From RYN-428 sp035551995 (GTDB taxonomy: Bacteria > Planctomycetota > Phycisphaerae > Tepidisphaerales > Tepidisphaeraceae), in the NCBI GenBank assembly GCA_035551995.1, contig DASZME010000086.1:186001-250000 (forward strand): a stretch of DNA of 64,000 bases. The letters run 5' to 3'. This document shows positions 25,896-35,270 of the stretch, piece by piece; position 1 is the first letter of the stretch, and every line of letters begins with the position of its first letter. Both the position numbers and the translations under genes were made by a program. A model generated the notes under the pieces. It was given only the letters and a program-made list of their open reading frames with translations, was not told the origin of the DNA and did not search any database.

Positions 25896-26906
25896 ATGCG
25901 AGGCACGAACGCTCATTTTCCGAAACTCGCCTGGCTGGCGCCGATCTTTTTTCTTCTGGTCGGCTGTGCACATTCTTCACGTCCGGCTGCTCGGTCGGGT
26001 CCAGGGTCGCCCGCTTCGGTTCGCGTCGAAGAGTGGACCTACGGCGGTGAGCCGGCCAAACGGGTCATCACGCCGCACTACGTAGTTTATGCCACCGTCA
26101 CCAATGACGATTTTCTGGAATCGGTGGGGCAATTGATGGAAGGGGCGTTGACCGAATATCTGCGATTGGCGCCGGAGGTGGTCGAGACGGACCATCCGAT
26201 GGAGTGTTATTTATTCGCCACCCGGCCGCAATGGGCGCAGTTCACCAAGGACAAAACCGGGGACGACGCGGCCATCTATCTGCAGATCAATCGCGGCGGA
26301 TATACCGTTCGGGATTGGTATGTGGCCTATTTTCTGGGGGACGTGGGGACTTTTTGCGTGGCGTCGCATGAAGGTTTTCATCAATTCGCCGCCCGGCATT
26401 TCAAATCGCGAATCCCTCCGTTTCTGGAAGAGGGAATCGCCTGCCTGTTTGAAGACGTCACCTGGGACGGCCGGCTGCCGCGCTGGGATTTGTCGGTGAA
26501 CTATGGGCGCCAGGCCGCCTTGAAAAAGGCGGCGGACAAAGGTTTGCTCGTTCCGCTCGGCGACCTCGCGGCGATGCATGCCGGGCAGATCATCGCCAAA
26601 TCGCCGGCTCAGATCGGCGGCTTTTATGCCCAGTGCTGGGGCTTCGCCCGATTCCTGTGGGAATACCATCACGGCCAATATCGGCCCGCGTTGCAAAAGA
26701 TATTATCGGACGCGGCCGCCGGGACGCTTTATGCATCAGGCGCCGCCCATGCCGGTCTCAACGTGTTCTGGAACCCCAAATCGGCCAAACCGCTTTTGGA
26801 GCATTATCTTCACGCCGATCTGACTGCCGTCGATCGAGAATACCAAGGCTATCTGCTCGATCTGGCACAGCCACGGCCCGATACCCAACGCAACGACGGC
26901 GGATGA
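25896..26906 (+). CDS. Lipoprotein with gluzincin-like HEGFH motif (DUF1570-like)
   Basis: About 336 residues. The N-terminus carries a lipoprotein signal (LAWLAPIFFLLVGC, with the lipobox Cys). A HExxH zinc-protease motif appears as SHEGFHQFAARHF near residue 170, followed by PPFLEEGIACLFE, where a Glu about 20 residues downstream can be the third zinc ligand, as in gluzincins and DUF1570 proteins. A membrane-tethered periplasmic or surface metallopeptidase is likely. GGAGG lies 12 bases upstream of the ATG at 25896; an in-frame ATG at 25884 directly abuts GGAGG and is less likely. The substrate is unknown. Confidence 0.75.
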   Translation: MRGTNAHFPKLAWLAPIFFLLVGCAHSSRPAARSGPGSPASVRVEEWTYGGEPAKRVITPHYVVYATVTNDDFLESVGQLMEGALTEYLRLAPEVVETDHPMECYLFATRPQWAQFTKDKTGDDAAIYLQINRGGYTVRDWYVAYFLGDVGTFCVASHEGFHQFAARHFKSRIPPFLEEGIACLFEDVTWDGRLPRWDLSVNYGRQAALKKAADKGLLVPLGDLAAMHAGQIIAKSPAQIGGFYAQCWGFARFLWEYHHGQYRPALQKILSDAAAGTLYASGAAHAGLNVFWNPKSAKPLLEHYLHADLTAVDREYQGYLLDLAQPRPDTQRNDGG

Positions 26907-27062
26907 AGCGCCCACTCCGCGCCAATTCTCCAAACCTCTGCGCCCCACACTAATGCCGCGGCGTTGTTGATGAAAATGTGCAATTTTTGTCTTGGTTTAA
27001 TAATCCATTCGAGTTAAGATAATGCCGACCTATAAATTATTCGGGGGCGCGGGAGAATGGAA

Positions 27063-27332
27063 ATGCTTCGTCGCATTACTCACTTCGATGGGCGCGTTCA
27101 GGGTGTCGGTTTTCGCTATACCACCCAAAACATCGCCATGCGTTACAACGTGCACGGCTATGTCCGCAATCTCGCCGACGGGCGCGTTGAGTTGGTTCTC
27201 GAAGGCGAAGATCCGGAAATCGACGGCGTGATCGGGTGTTTACGCCAGAAAATGGGCGGCTTTATTCACCAGGTTCAAAGCAACAACTATCCCGCCACCG
27301 GCGAGTTCGAATCATTTGGCATTCGCCACTGA
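27063..27332 (+). CDS. acyP: Acylphosphatase
   Basis: A small cytoplasmic enzyme of about 89 residues that hydrolyses acyl phosphates. The signature GRVQGVGFR with the phosphate-binding Arg and GYVRNLADGRVELVLEG with the catalytic Asn are both present, and the length is the family norm. ATG at 27063 has GGGAG eight bases upstream; the in-frame ATG at 27057 lies too close to it. The protein is transcribed alone between the lipoprotein gene and a convergent secreted protein gene. Confidence 0.93.
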   Translation: MLRRITHFDGRVQGVGFRYTTQNIAMRYNVHGYVRNLADGRVELVLEGEDPEIDGVIGCLRQKMGGFIHQVQSNNYPATGEFESFGIRH

Positions 27333-27347
27333 AATTGTCTCGATCGT

Positions 27348-29378
27348 CTACAGCCCATGCCCGGCATACTGGACAATATTTGCCAGTAACTGCTTCCATT
27401 GATCCCAATCCTCTATCGCCGTTTTTCCGGGGAAATCCGCGCTGTCTCCGAACGGGACGGCAAGAATCACGATCGTTCGCTGATCGCCGCCGACGGTGGT
27501 CTCCACGATGAAAGGATCGTCGCCGACCTTCATGAGCACCTTCGGGGCGGCGCCGGCCGACGATTTTGACTTCACTTTTTGAATGTAGTATTGCCACGGA
27601 AGATGGGACAGGTCGATGCCGGTGAAGATCGGATGATCCTTAACCGGCGAGTTCAGCTGGGCCGCCGCTTTAACGATGATGCTGTGCGGCTCGAACGGAA
27701 GAATTTTGTAAATCGGGTGATCGAAATTTTCCTTTTCAAGGCCGAAGCAGTTGTCTCCGCCCGTGTAGACGATGCCGCCGCCGCGGTCGATCCAATTGGA
27801 AAGGACTTGCATGCCCACGAAGCGGGTGACGTCAAAGACGGAATTGTGAAAAACCATCACGCGGTAGTTGAACAGGCGATCAAAATCGTAGGGGAAATCG
27901 GTGAGGCCGGAGGTTCCGCAGAGAAATCCGGGGTGGTAACCGGTTTCGACTTTCACGCCGGGGATGGAATTGATCGCCGCTTCATAGCCCAGCAGGCGGG
28001 AATGATTACCGAGCAGGGCGAAGACGTTAAAATCTTTGCGGTTGATTTTCAAATCGGCCGCGGGAACCGGAATGTCCGGGTTTTGCCTGGGGCGGTCCAA
28101 TAGAGCCACCGGCGTTTTCAGATCCTTCAGCATGTTGGCGCCAAGGGCATAGTCGCCGACGTAAAAATAATCGAAGGTCTTCTGCACCTGCGAGCCGTCG
28201 GGCAGTTCGATAAACATCGTCGTGTGGATCTTAGTCGGATCGGACGACTGGCCGGCGAACGCCGACTCGCCGATCACCGGCTCGATCCCAAGCCCCTTCA
28301 ATTCGATCGGCGCCAATGTCGCCTTTTGGTGTTCAGCTGCCAGCAGGTCATATTCGATTTCGGGAACGAGCGTGATCTTCCGCACTTTTTTGTAGCTTCC
28401 GGCCAGCTTATAACGCAGTCGAAATTGATCCTTCTCTCGAACCGGATCGAGTTGCGTAATCGCATATTCATGCGCGTCGGCGACCGCGGAAAGCCCCATC
28501 GTCGGGATTACATAGATGCGGGTCTTGAGCGGCTTGCCTTTGAGCACCAGCAAATTATCGTAAATCCACTCGCTGGTATTGGGTCCGTTGTTATAGAGAA
28601 ACGAAAGATAGTCGTAGTCCATCAGGTAGACCACGCCCTCCTTCCGCTGCGGCGAAATGTGAGCCGACCACCCGCGATTGAAATTGTAAACGTAATCCGT
28701 GCCGAGCTTTCCCGGCTCTTCGTTGAGGCCCAAATCCGACGGACGGATCATGTGATCCAACTGCCCGACGTTGATTCGAGCGCTGTTATGACACCAGTAC
28801 AGCGGAAGCTTGGCGTTCCCCGCGTCATTGATGAACTCGACGTCGAACAGAAAGTACGGCGTGCCTTGTTGAAGCGTCACCGTTCGGCGGATCTTCAAAT
28901 TTTCCAGCAGCTTGGATTTCAGTCCGCTGTCTTTGCCGCCCAACCAGCCGTCGAGCGTTGTTTCAAAGACGACCTGTACCTGATCGGGGCCGCGCTGGGT
29001 GATCTGATAGTTATAGTATTTGCCGCGAAGTTCCTGATATCGCCAATCTTGTTCCCAGACGTTGTCCTGGAGAAGACCGCCGCCCTGCTTGAGGTTTTTA
29101 GGTTGAACGAGTTCCAGGATTTCGTTTTGCGTGGGACGAAAGGTGAATTTGGTGACGGTTGCGCCGATGTCCGGCATGAGCAACATGCTCATCCAATCGG
29201 TCTCCATCTGAATGACTTTGTCGCCGTCCTCGTCCTGAATCTCGGCGATATACGCGCCCTGCCGCTGGTTCTGCTGGGCGAAGGCGGGCATGGCAAGAAA
29301 CAAAAACGCCAGCGCCATCGTCATCACGATGATTCTCGCGTGGTGACGCGCGACGCGAAGCGGAGCGTTTTGCCTCAT
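27348..29378 (-). CDS. Secreted protein with C-terminal glutaminase-like domain
   Basis: About 676 residues from the ATG at 29378. A signal peptide (MTMALAFLFLAMPAFAQ) leads to a beta-sandwich-like region of about 350 residues with an aldose-epimerase-like first segment (IQMETDWMSMLLMPDIGATV). The last 220 residues look like a class-I glutamine-amidotransferase-like (ThuA-like) fold, with NWIDRGGGIVYTGGDNCFG, where a nucleophile-like turn would be expected. It lies downstream of the 865-residue GH-like gene with a 215-base gap, so the two may be co-transcribed. A role in carbohydrate binding or modification outside the cytoplasm is inferred. Confidence 0.62.
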   Translation of the reverse strand: MRQNAPLRVARHHARIIVMTMALAFLFLAMPAFAQQNQRQGAYIAEIQDEDGDKVIQMETDWMSMLLMPDIGATVTKFTFRPTQNEILELVQPKNLKQGGGLLQDNVWEQDWRYQELRGKYYNYQITQRGPDQVQVVFETTLDGWLGGKDSGLKSKLLENLKIRRTVTLQQGTPYFLFDVEFINDAGNAKLPLYWCHNSARINVGQLDHMIRPSDLGLNEEPGKLGTDYVYNFNRGWSAHISPQRKEGVVYLMDYDYLSFLYNNGPNTSEWIYDNLLVLKGKPLKTRIYVIPTMGLSAVADAHEYAITQLDPVREKDQFRLRYKLAGSYKKVRKITLVPEIEYDLLAAEHQKATLAPIELKGLGIEPVIGESAFAGQSSDPTKIHTTMFIELPDGSQVQKTFDYFYVGDYALGANMLKDLKTPVALLDRPRQNPDIPVPAADLKINRKDFNVFALLGNHSRLLGYEAAINSIPGVKVETGYHPGFLCGTSGLTDFPYDFDRLFNYRVMVFHNSVFDVTRFVGMQVLSNWIDRGGGIVYTGGDNCFGLEKENFDHPIYKILPFEPHSIIVKAAAQLNSPVKDHPIFTGIDLSHLPWQYYIQKVKSKSSAGAAPKVLMKVGDDPFIVETTVGGDQRTIVILAVPFGDSADFPGKTAIEDWDQWKQLLANIVQYAGHGL

Positions 29379-29484
29379 TCGGAAGTTTCCCCTCAGGCGA
29401 AGCAGAACCCTTTGTTTCGCGTCGCGGCGCATCGGTTTATTTCGACACTGCCAAGCGCTCTGCGTCACGTTACCGACGAGCGTT

Positions 29485-29530
29485 TTCCGCAACCTTCTCC
29501 CGGGATATCGGGCGAGCGAGCAAGCGGCCC
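29485..29530. repeat. Short palindrome between the two large secreted-protein genes
   Basis: The CTCCCGGGATATCGGGCGAG palindrome resembles the inner inverted repeat of the MITE-like element at 22911-23209. The gap of 215 bases has no gene. It could attenuate transcription or be a degraded element end. Confidence 0.4.
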
Positions 29531-29593
29531 ACTCGCGAATTTCAGGCCGGGAAAAACCCGCTCGAACGTTCAGTCTGCCCACTGATTCCTTAT

Positions 29594-32191
29594 TCATTTT
29601 CCAAACTCCACCACCAGCGTGCGGCACAGATCGACGCCGGGAAACTGAATGCTCGCCACGTCGCCGTCCTTCTTCAAAGCCAGCGCCTTGGCGCCGACCG
29701 TCGGCTCCCAGGTCAGCATCGACGCCCTGGCGGATTTATACCCCTCGGGAAATTTAACCCGCACCTCAAACGCCTCCTTCACCGGCGGCGGCATTTCCCC
29801 CGTCTTATTTCGCCGAAATCGTTCGCTCAACGGCGGGTTGATCAGCGGCACGACATAACGGCGCACGCTCCCGATATCCTCGAAGACCGCCGTTTCGGCG
29901 AACCAAAGCGGACTGGCGCTGTTGACGGCGATCTTATCTTCCGCGCCCGTCAACGGCACAAGCCCCTTCGATCGGAAAAACTCGCCATATCGCGTGATGA
30001 ACGCGCCAAGGCTCGAATCGCTGTACGGCGGCGGCGAAAAATTTCCCACATACACCGACCCGCTGGCGACGATGAACGTGCTCCAGTAAATGTCGTCGTG
30101 CGCGAAGTACCCGTTGCCGTTGCGGTAGGGGGAAAACAGCTCGTAAATCCCGCCGTATTTGCGGGCGACGGCGCACTTGGTTCGCATGCTCCAGACGGCG
30201 TCCTCGAAACGGTTCATGTAATGCGTGAAGCTTGGATGGTCCATCGTCCCTTCGTCCATCAACATTCCCCCGGCCTTACACAGGGCGATCCATTCCGGGT
30301 AATCTTCCGGCGGTTTTGGGGTGACGTCGCGCACGCCGACTTGCTCAAGATAGGCGTACGTATCCTGGTTGGCGCCGAATTCAAAGTCCGGATTTAGCTT
30401 GTGAAGCGTTGCGGAAAATCCTTCGAAGTTCTTCGCCGCGACGGCCATCGCGTCCTTCATGTCGTAGGGGAGCGTCGTGCCCAGGACCGTTTTGGTCGTA
30501 GAGGGGCCGAACATGCCCACGTCAAAACGAATTCCGTCATACCCCGTTCGCGTGACGAACGAAACCGCATCCCTGGTAACGCGATCCATCAGGATCGGGT
30601 CCCACCACATCATGCCCAATTCCGCGTGCGGTATTTTCGCGCCCGGCTCGGGATATCCCTTGCTAAAATCCTGCCTCGCGAGCCATTGGTCGTATTCCAA
30701 ATTTTTGCGATAGACTTCGTCGATCAAGGTATTTAGTCGGCCTGATACCCACTCCGGATGTTTCTCGTACATCTCGATGACCGGAACGCCCGTTCCGCCG
30801 GCGAAGAGGTACATATGCGTCGCGATGCCTTGGGCGCGGTTCATGTCGATGCCGGCTTTGGTGAGCGTGTAGGATTGCGGAATTCCGCCGCTGGACATGC
30901 CGGATATCCACGTCTCGCCGGGAACGGTCATGCCCGCGCAGTCGCCGCGCGTGGCGCCGAAGACTTCGACCTGGTTTTGGAACGATTCATTTTGCCGATA
31001 GGGATCGACGTCCCGGCAGTTACTTCCGGAGACGAGCGCGGGATAAACCTGCGCCGAGACGGTGAAGAAATCGCGAGCGGTCGAATCGGACTTTTCCCCG
31101 CCGCCGGGCGATTTCACTTCCGCCACGACTTCATAACCCCACGGCGCGGTCCGGGGCGTGGTTTGCCAGGTCAGGGCGAGCTTTTGCTCCGCGCCCGCCG
31201 CCAGTTCGACCTCCTGTTGCGCGATCGGCGTTCGCAAGTCGATGCCATGAACCAGGTAGATCGCCACTGTCCGTTTTTGCGCCGCGGCCGTGTAGTTCTG
31301 GAGCGACACTTCGATCGGCTGCTCCATCCCCGGGCGAATCCAGATTTTTCGCGGCTTGACATACCGCACCGTGATCGACGGCGACGGCTCGATCTTCTCG
31401 ATCTTGATCCAGTCGATCTTCACCTGTCGCAGCGAATTGGGCGCAAGCCCCGTCTCGGCGTTGTATTTCGTCTGCGGCAGATCGACCGCGATCCGAAATC
31501 CCAAGGGAGGCGCGGGCGCTTTCGCCGCCGGTTTGGCCGAGGGGTAAACCTTTTCAAAATATTCGGCGTTATGGCCGGCATGGTAGGCGTGCCGGGCCGC
31601 GAGCCGCTTTTCTCCCGTCTGATCCGGCTCATACAAAAACGATATCGTCTGAAATTTCCCCGCCTCACCCAGATCGACGCCATAGAAACTTTTAGCGATG
31701 GACGTGGCGCCGACGTTTACCGCCAATCGGATCGGCGTCGCGATCACATTCGTATCCCCTTCAAATGCGATTCTCGCGCTGACCCGATACACGCCGGGCT
31801 TAAGCGCATCCCATTTAACGATCGGCGTCAGCGCCAATGGGTACGGATGACTTGCGATCTCGCTTCGGATAACCCGCTGCACCAGCGCCGCCGGCTCATC
31901 CCTGGGCTCCGGCAAGGTCTCGTCGGGCTTTGCGCCGGCTTTGATCGCCGCCGCTCGATCGGCCTTCACGACCGCCGCCGGCCGGATCGATTCGGCGTCG
32001 GCGTCCGGCTCGATCGACAAGCCCAGCTTCGCATCGACCTTCCCCGCCGGGATTTCCCATGCCGGCCAGACGATCCGTTCCGCGGGTACCGGTGCGGTTT
32101 TCGCGCCGGCGCCAGGCGTTTGCGGGGATGTCAGCACGCAGAAAAACAGTGCGCCCGCAAAAATGTTCCGCCACGCTGAACCGACCGCCAT
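29594..32191 (-). CDS. Large secreted TIM-barrel glycoside hydrolase-like protein
   Basis: An 865-residue protein with a signal peptide (residues 4-22). Residues about 30-400 are beta-sandwich modules (galactose-binding-like and immunoglobulin-like). Residues about 430-720 look like a TIM barrel with the motif TGYDGIRFDVGMFG, where the Asp would be the catalytic nucleophile in GH66/GH-D-like enzymes, and MLMDEGTMDHPSF further on. A C-terminal beta domain follows. The start has GGGAG five bases upstream. The substrate is unknown; an alpha-glucan or complex glycan is possible. It is probably translated from the same transcript as the next gene downstream on the minus strand. Confidence 0.66.
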   Translation of the reverse strand: MAVGSAWRNIFAGALFFCVLTSPQTPGAGAKTAPVPAERIVWPAWEIPAGKVDAKLGLSIEPDADAESIRPAAVVKADRAAAIKAGAKPDETLPEPRDEPAALVQRVIRSEIASHPYPLALTPIVKWDALKPGVYRVSARIAFEGDTNVIATPIRLAVNVGATSIAKSFYGVDLGEAGKFQTISFLYEPDQTGEKRLAARHAYHAGHNAEYFEKVYPSAKPAAKAPAPPLGFRIAVDLPQTKYNAETGLAPNSLRQVKIDWIKIEKIEPSPSITVRYVKPRKIWIRPGMEQPIEVSLQNYTAAAQKRTVAIYLVHGIDLRTPIAQQEVELAAGAEQKLALTWQTTPRTAPWGYEVVAEVKSPGGGEKSDSTARDFFTVSAQVYPALVSGSNCRDVDPYRQNESFQNQVEVFGATRGDCAGMTVPGETWISGMSSGGIPQSYTLTKAGIDMNRAQGIATHMYLFAGGTGVPVIEMYEKHPEWVSGRLNTLIDEVYRKNLEYDQWLARQDFSKGYPEPGAKIPHAELGMMWWDPILMDRVTRDAVSFVTRTGYDGIRFDVGMFGPSTTKTVLGTTLPYDMKDAMAVAAKNFEGFSATLHKLNPDFEFGANQDTYAYLEQVGVRDVTPKPPEDYPEWIALCKAGGMLMDEGTMDHPSFTHYMNRFEDAVWSMRTKCAVARKYGGIYELFSPYRNGNGYFAHDDIYWSTFIVASGSVYVGNFSPPPYSDSSLGAFITRYGEFFRSKGLVPLTGAEDKIAVNSASPLWFAETAVFEDIGSVRRYVVPLINPPLSERFRRNKTGEMPPPVKEAFEVRVKFPEGYKSARASMLTWEPTVGAKALALKKDGDVASIQFPGVDLCRTLVVEFGK

Positions 32192-32203
32192 GCGAACTCC
32201 CGT

Positions 32204-32737
32204 TCATTCGGTATTGGAGACTTGAGCTTCTATCGCCGCGGCCAACACGTCAAACTCGAACGAATCGTCGTGACGATGTCCGTTGATGAAGAAGGTCGGG
32301 GTTCCGTTAACGCCGCTGCGCACGCCGCCGACGAAATCCTCCTTGACGCGGGCGGCATATTCGTGGTTAGTCAGGGCGACGTCGAGTGTTGACGACGAGA
32401 GCCCCAGCGACTGGGCCAGTTCGAGCAGGAGCGGTTTGCCCAACGCCTCCTGGTTTTCGTAAATGGCGTCGTGCATCTCCCAAAAGCGGCCGTGCCTGGC
32501 CGCGAACTCCGCCGCCTCGGCGGCGATCTCGGCGCTGGGGTGCGCCTGGTTCAGCGGAAAATTCCGGAAGACAAACGCCAGCCGTTCGCCAAAACGCTCC
32601 TTGACCCTCTTGGCGATCGGATACGCGCTCGCGCAGTGCGGGCATTCATAATCGCCGTATTCGACAAGAACGATTGGGGCGTTTAAGTCGCCCTGGATGT
32701 GATCGTGCGACGTAACCGGTACTTTTAACGTAGCCAT
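32204..32737 (-). CDS. DsbA-family thioredoxin-fold protein, cytoplasmic
   Basis: A 177-residue thioredoxin-fold protein with the active site Cys32-Pro-His-Cys35 in YGDYECPHCA. A helical insertion is followed by GVRSGVNGTPTFFINGHRHD, which carries the cis-proline loop of the DsbA/DSBA-like group. There is no signal peptide, so it acts in the cytoplasm, unlike classical DsbA; such forms accompany antiporters or peroxiredoxins. The ribosome site AAGGAG lies seven bases before the ATG. It starts 24 bases downstream of the peroxiredoxin gene end, so the pair is an operon and may work together in thiol redox control. Confidence 0.88.
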   Translation of the reverse strand: MATLKVPVTSHDHIQGDLNAPIVLVEYGDYECPHCASAYPIAKRVKERFGERLAFVFRNFPLNQAHPSAEIAAEAAEFAARHGRFWEMHDAIYENQEALGKPLLLELAQSLGLSSSTLDVALTNHEYAARVKEDFVGGVRSGVNGTPTFFINGHRHDDSFEFDVLAAAIEAQVSNTE

Positions 32738-32761
32738 GACGTCTCCTTGATATTCACGTTT

Positions 32762-33229
32762 TTACTTTTTCATCTCTTCCAACGCCTGCAGGATTCCGTC
32801 GGCGCCGGGATTGACCGCGACCGGGGAACAATAGCTCCAGGTGATGATTCCCGTCGGATCGATCACGAACAAGGCGCGCTCGGAGATCCCTTCCGCCTCG
32901 CGATACGCGCCATATTTTTTGGCGACGGCGCCTTTGGGCTCAAAATCCGACAGCAGGGGAAAGTGCAAACGACGGTCTTTGGCGAACGCCTCATGGCACC
33001 AAGACCCATCGACGGAGATCCCAAGCAACTCGGCCTTGTGTTTTTGAAACTCCGGAAGAATTTCGTTGTACAACGCCATCTGATCTCCGCACACCGGGCT
33101 CCAGTCGGCGGGATAAAACGCAAGGATCACCGGCTGTCCGCGAAGCTCCTCGAGGGCCAGCTTTTGGTCGGGGGTCACATGCAGCGAGAAGTCCGGCGCC
33201 AGCACGCCGGGTTCCAAAATATGATTCAT
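32762..33229 (-). CDS. Peroxiredoxin (AhpC/TSA family)
   Basis: A 155-residue cytoplasmic peroxidase that reduces hydroperoxides. The peroxidatic cysteine is Cys47 in ADWSPVCGDQ, where the usual Thr of P-x3-T-x2-C is replaced by Ser. A second cysteine at 78 (SVDGSWCHEAF) might be a resolving residue, as in atypical 2-Cys or AhpE-like enzymes. The ribosome site AAGAGG is 5 bases upstream. The DsbA-like gene downstream is a plausible reductant partner. The protein is complete; the subtype (BCP, AhpE or Prx1-like) is not settled. Confidence 0.88.
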   Translation of the reverse strand: MNHILEPGVLAPDFSLHVTPDQKLALEELRGQPVILAFYPADWSPVCGDQMALYNEILPEFQKHKAELLGISVDGSWCHEAFAKDRRLHFPLLSDFEPKGAVAKKYGAYREAEGISERALFVIDPTGIITWSYCSPVAVNPGADGILQALEEMKK

Positions 33230-33283
33230 TTTTGCCTCTTAAACAAAGTGATTTCGCCTGTTTGGGAGCAGTTGAAATGTTAT

Positions 33284-33302
33284 CGCGCGGGCGTCCCGCG
33301 CG
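33284..33302. repeat. GC-rich hairpin upstream of peroxiredoxin gene
   Basis: A perfect 8-bp stem (33284-33291 with 33295-33302) closes on a 3-base loop, in the 240-base divergent gap between the peroxiredoxin and pseudouridine synthase genes. Confidence 0.6.
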
Positions 33303-33457
33303 TCTCCCAGCCAAAACCGTACGATCCGAACGGCTGTGCCGCTGAGTATTCAAATTTTCCCGTTCGCGGTTGACGCAGAAAAGTTTGTACCGCCGCCGAC
33401 ACGGAACTGACAAGATGCTTTCCCGCCGCGCGCCGGGATTTTTTGGACGATTTCCGT

Positions 33458-33463
33458 CATAAT
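33458..33463 (+). promoter_or_regulatory. -10 box six bases before GTG start (leaderless)
   Basis: CATAAT lies six bases before the GTG at 33470 of the pseudouridine synthase gene, the same spacing as in front of mtnA and the isomerase gene at 10413. No Shine-Dalgarno sequence is present. This also supports 33470 as the start rather than the in-frame ATG at 33443. Confidence 0.5.
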
Positions 33464-33469
33464 GCCCCC

Positions 33470-34390
33470 GTGAAAGAACGGATTCAAAAAGTGCTCGGCA
33501 ACGCCGGCGTCGCCTCACGGCGCAGTATCGAACAGATGGTCCTCGATGGTCGGGTGACGGTAAACGGCAAGATCATTCAAGCCCTGCCGGTCCTCATCGA
33601 TCCGGAAAAGGACAAGGTTTCGGTCGACGGCGAAGCGATTCGCCTTGCCCGCGGCGGCCGTACCGGCGGTGGGGCGAAAGGCGCCGCGCCAGGCGCGCGC
33701 GGCGCCCACGAAGCGCCCGTCGGACGTCGCTTCTACTTCCTGCTCAACAAGCCCAAGGGCGTTTACAGTTCCGCCTCAAACAACAATCCCAACGAAGCCC
33801 GCCAGACCAAGGCGACCGATTTCCTTCCGCCGGGCCTTCCCGGGCGGCTTTACCCGGTCGGCGAGCTTGACGCGGATTCCAAGGGCCTCTTGCTGCTCAC
33901 CAACGACGGCGATCTCACCAATCGCATGACTCATCCCCGCTACGGCATCGCCAAGGTCTACCGCGCCATCGTGGATGGATCGATCACGCCCGAAGCGCTC
34001 AAGGAGCTGCAGGAAGGCGTCTGGCTGGCCGACCCGTATACCGGCGAAGCGTTCAAAACCGCCGCCACGCAAGTCTCGGTCGTCAAGCGCCTGCGCGAGC
34101 GAAGCGTGTTGGACATTACCATCCACGAGGGAAAAAACCGCCAGATTCGCCGGTTGCTGGCCAAGCTGGGCCACAAGGCGCGCGAGCTGACGCGCACGAA
34201 AATGGGTCCGCTGACGCTGGTTGGACTGAAGCCGGGCCAGTTCCGCGAACTATCGCCGCGCGAAGTCCGTCGGTTGCGCGAGGTGACGGAAAAGCCGGCG
34301 GGCAAGGCGCCGGCAAAGCACGGCCGAGGGATTCAGGATCGCGCGGCAACGCCCGCCGTGGAGTTGGAAACCGACGACGATGACGATTGA
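33470..34390 (+). CDS. Pseudouridine synthase, RluB/RsuA family
   Basis: About 306 residues. An S4 RNA-binding domain (residues 1-45, KERIQKVLGNAGVASRRSIEQ) is joined by a Gly/Ala/Arg-rich linker to a catalytic domain. The catalytic aspartate lies in LYPVGELDADSKGLLLLTNDG, and GKNRQIRRLLAKLGH is typical of the RluB/RluE/RluF/RsuA group that modifies uridines in rRNA. The C-terminus is extended by about 40 residues and ends in a run of five aspartates, an unusual acidic tail. RluB (23S rRNA) is more likely than RsuA, but the exact position modified cannot be read from the sequence. Confidence 0.9.
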   Translation: MKERIQKVLGNAGVASRRSIEQMVLDGRVTVNGKIIQALPVLIDPEKDKVSVDGEAIRLARGGRTGGGAKGAAPGARGAHEAPVGRRFYFLLNKPKGVYSSASNNNPNEARQTKATDFLPPGLPGRLYPVGELDADSKGLLLLTNDGDLTNRMTHPRYGIAKVYRAIVDGSITPEALKELQEGVWLADPYTGEAFKTAATQVSVVKRLRERSVLDITIHEGKNRQIRRLLAKLGHKARELTRTKMGPLTLVGLKPGQFRELSPREVRRLREVTEKPAGKAPAKHGRGIQDRAATPAVELETDDDDD

Positions 34391-34516
34391 GAACGGCCGC
34401 CGCCCCCTTCGCTCGTTTCCCGCGCGCGACGGTTGCCGCGAATCCGTCAAGCGTGCGGCCGGAAAAAACGCACGAACGGCGATTGTTCTGGTAAGATAAT
34501 GTTGAAAGGAAGTTTA

Positions 34517-35170
34517 ATGCTTCACTTCAAATCTTTGGTCAAACCGTTATTCATCGTCGTTCTGTCGCTGGCGGCGCTAGCGCCGTTCGTGGAGCGCGCG
34601 ATGAGCGGGGCGCCCTCGCGCGAACGCACGCCCAAGGAACTCGAGCGCGACCGCTGGGAAAATCTTGTTCTGTTTTATGGCGATGAAGAGACCGGCGAGT
34701 GGTCATTGCGAATCGACGACAAAAGCGTCTCCCAGCGGGCATGGTTCGAGTGGCTTGAACTATGGCAGTTCGACGCGAATGACGGCGCGTGGCATCCGGT
34801 GAAAACGGATAAGTTCGCCAAGCCGATCGTCCTGCCCAAACAGAAGGGAACCGATCAGCCGGAAGGAAATCAGGTGCTCGTGAAACTGGAGGAGATCCCG
34901 CCGCAGACCGCCGGATTGTGGTATGCGAAGTGGCGGGTTGACGGAACGGATTGCGGCACGGTCATGCGCGTCGGCACCAATCGCACGAGCAACCACGTTC
35001 AAATTCAGGCGCCTCCGCCGGGGATGCTCAAGATGGCCGTCCCGCTGACGCTGGAAAAAGCGGTGGGGATGATCATCCCCGATCCCCGCGTCTACTGCAT
35101 CACGGGCGGCCCGGGAAAACCCGTCGCCGGCGCCACGACCAATCCCGCGAAAAGCGAAGTCGAAAAATAA
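34517..35170 (+). CDS. Membrane-anchored or secreted protein of unknown family
   Basis: About 217 residues. A signal peptide or N-terminal membrane helix covers 6-25 (LVKPLFIVVLSLAALAPF), and the rest appears periplasmic: ENLVLFYGDEETGEWSLRID is followed by beta-rich segments. ATG at 34517 is chosen because AAAGGAAG lies six bases upstream; in-frame upstream codons lack a ribosome site. An AAGATAAT sequence 20 bases upstream could be a -10 box. No family is recognised and no catalytic motif is visible. Confidence 0.65.
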   Translation: MLHFKSLVKPLFIVVLSLAALAPFVERAMSGAPSRERTPKELERDRWENLVLFYGDEETGEWSLRIDDKSVSQRAWFEWLELWQFDANDGAWHPVKTDKFAKPIVLPKQKGTDQPEGNQVLVKLEEIPPQTAGLWYAKWRVDGTDCGTVMRVGTNRTSNHVQIQAPPPGMLKMAVPLTLEKAVGMIIPDPRVYCITGGPGKPVAGATTNPAKSEVEK

Positions 35171-35270
35171 AACGACCGACATCATTTACCGCGCCGCAGA
35201 CGCCGAAGAAACATCTTGCGAGCAATTTCGGACGAGCATGTCCCGCGCCGTCGCGACGACTCGGCGAGCG

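Noticed and set aside
30758..32179. 473-codon plus-strand open frame opposite the GH-like gene
   Set aside because: The composition is Arg/Gly-rich with no recognisable motif; the minus-strand gene has a signal peptide and a ribosome site.
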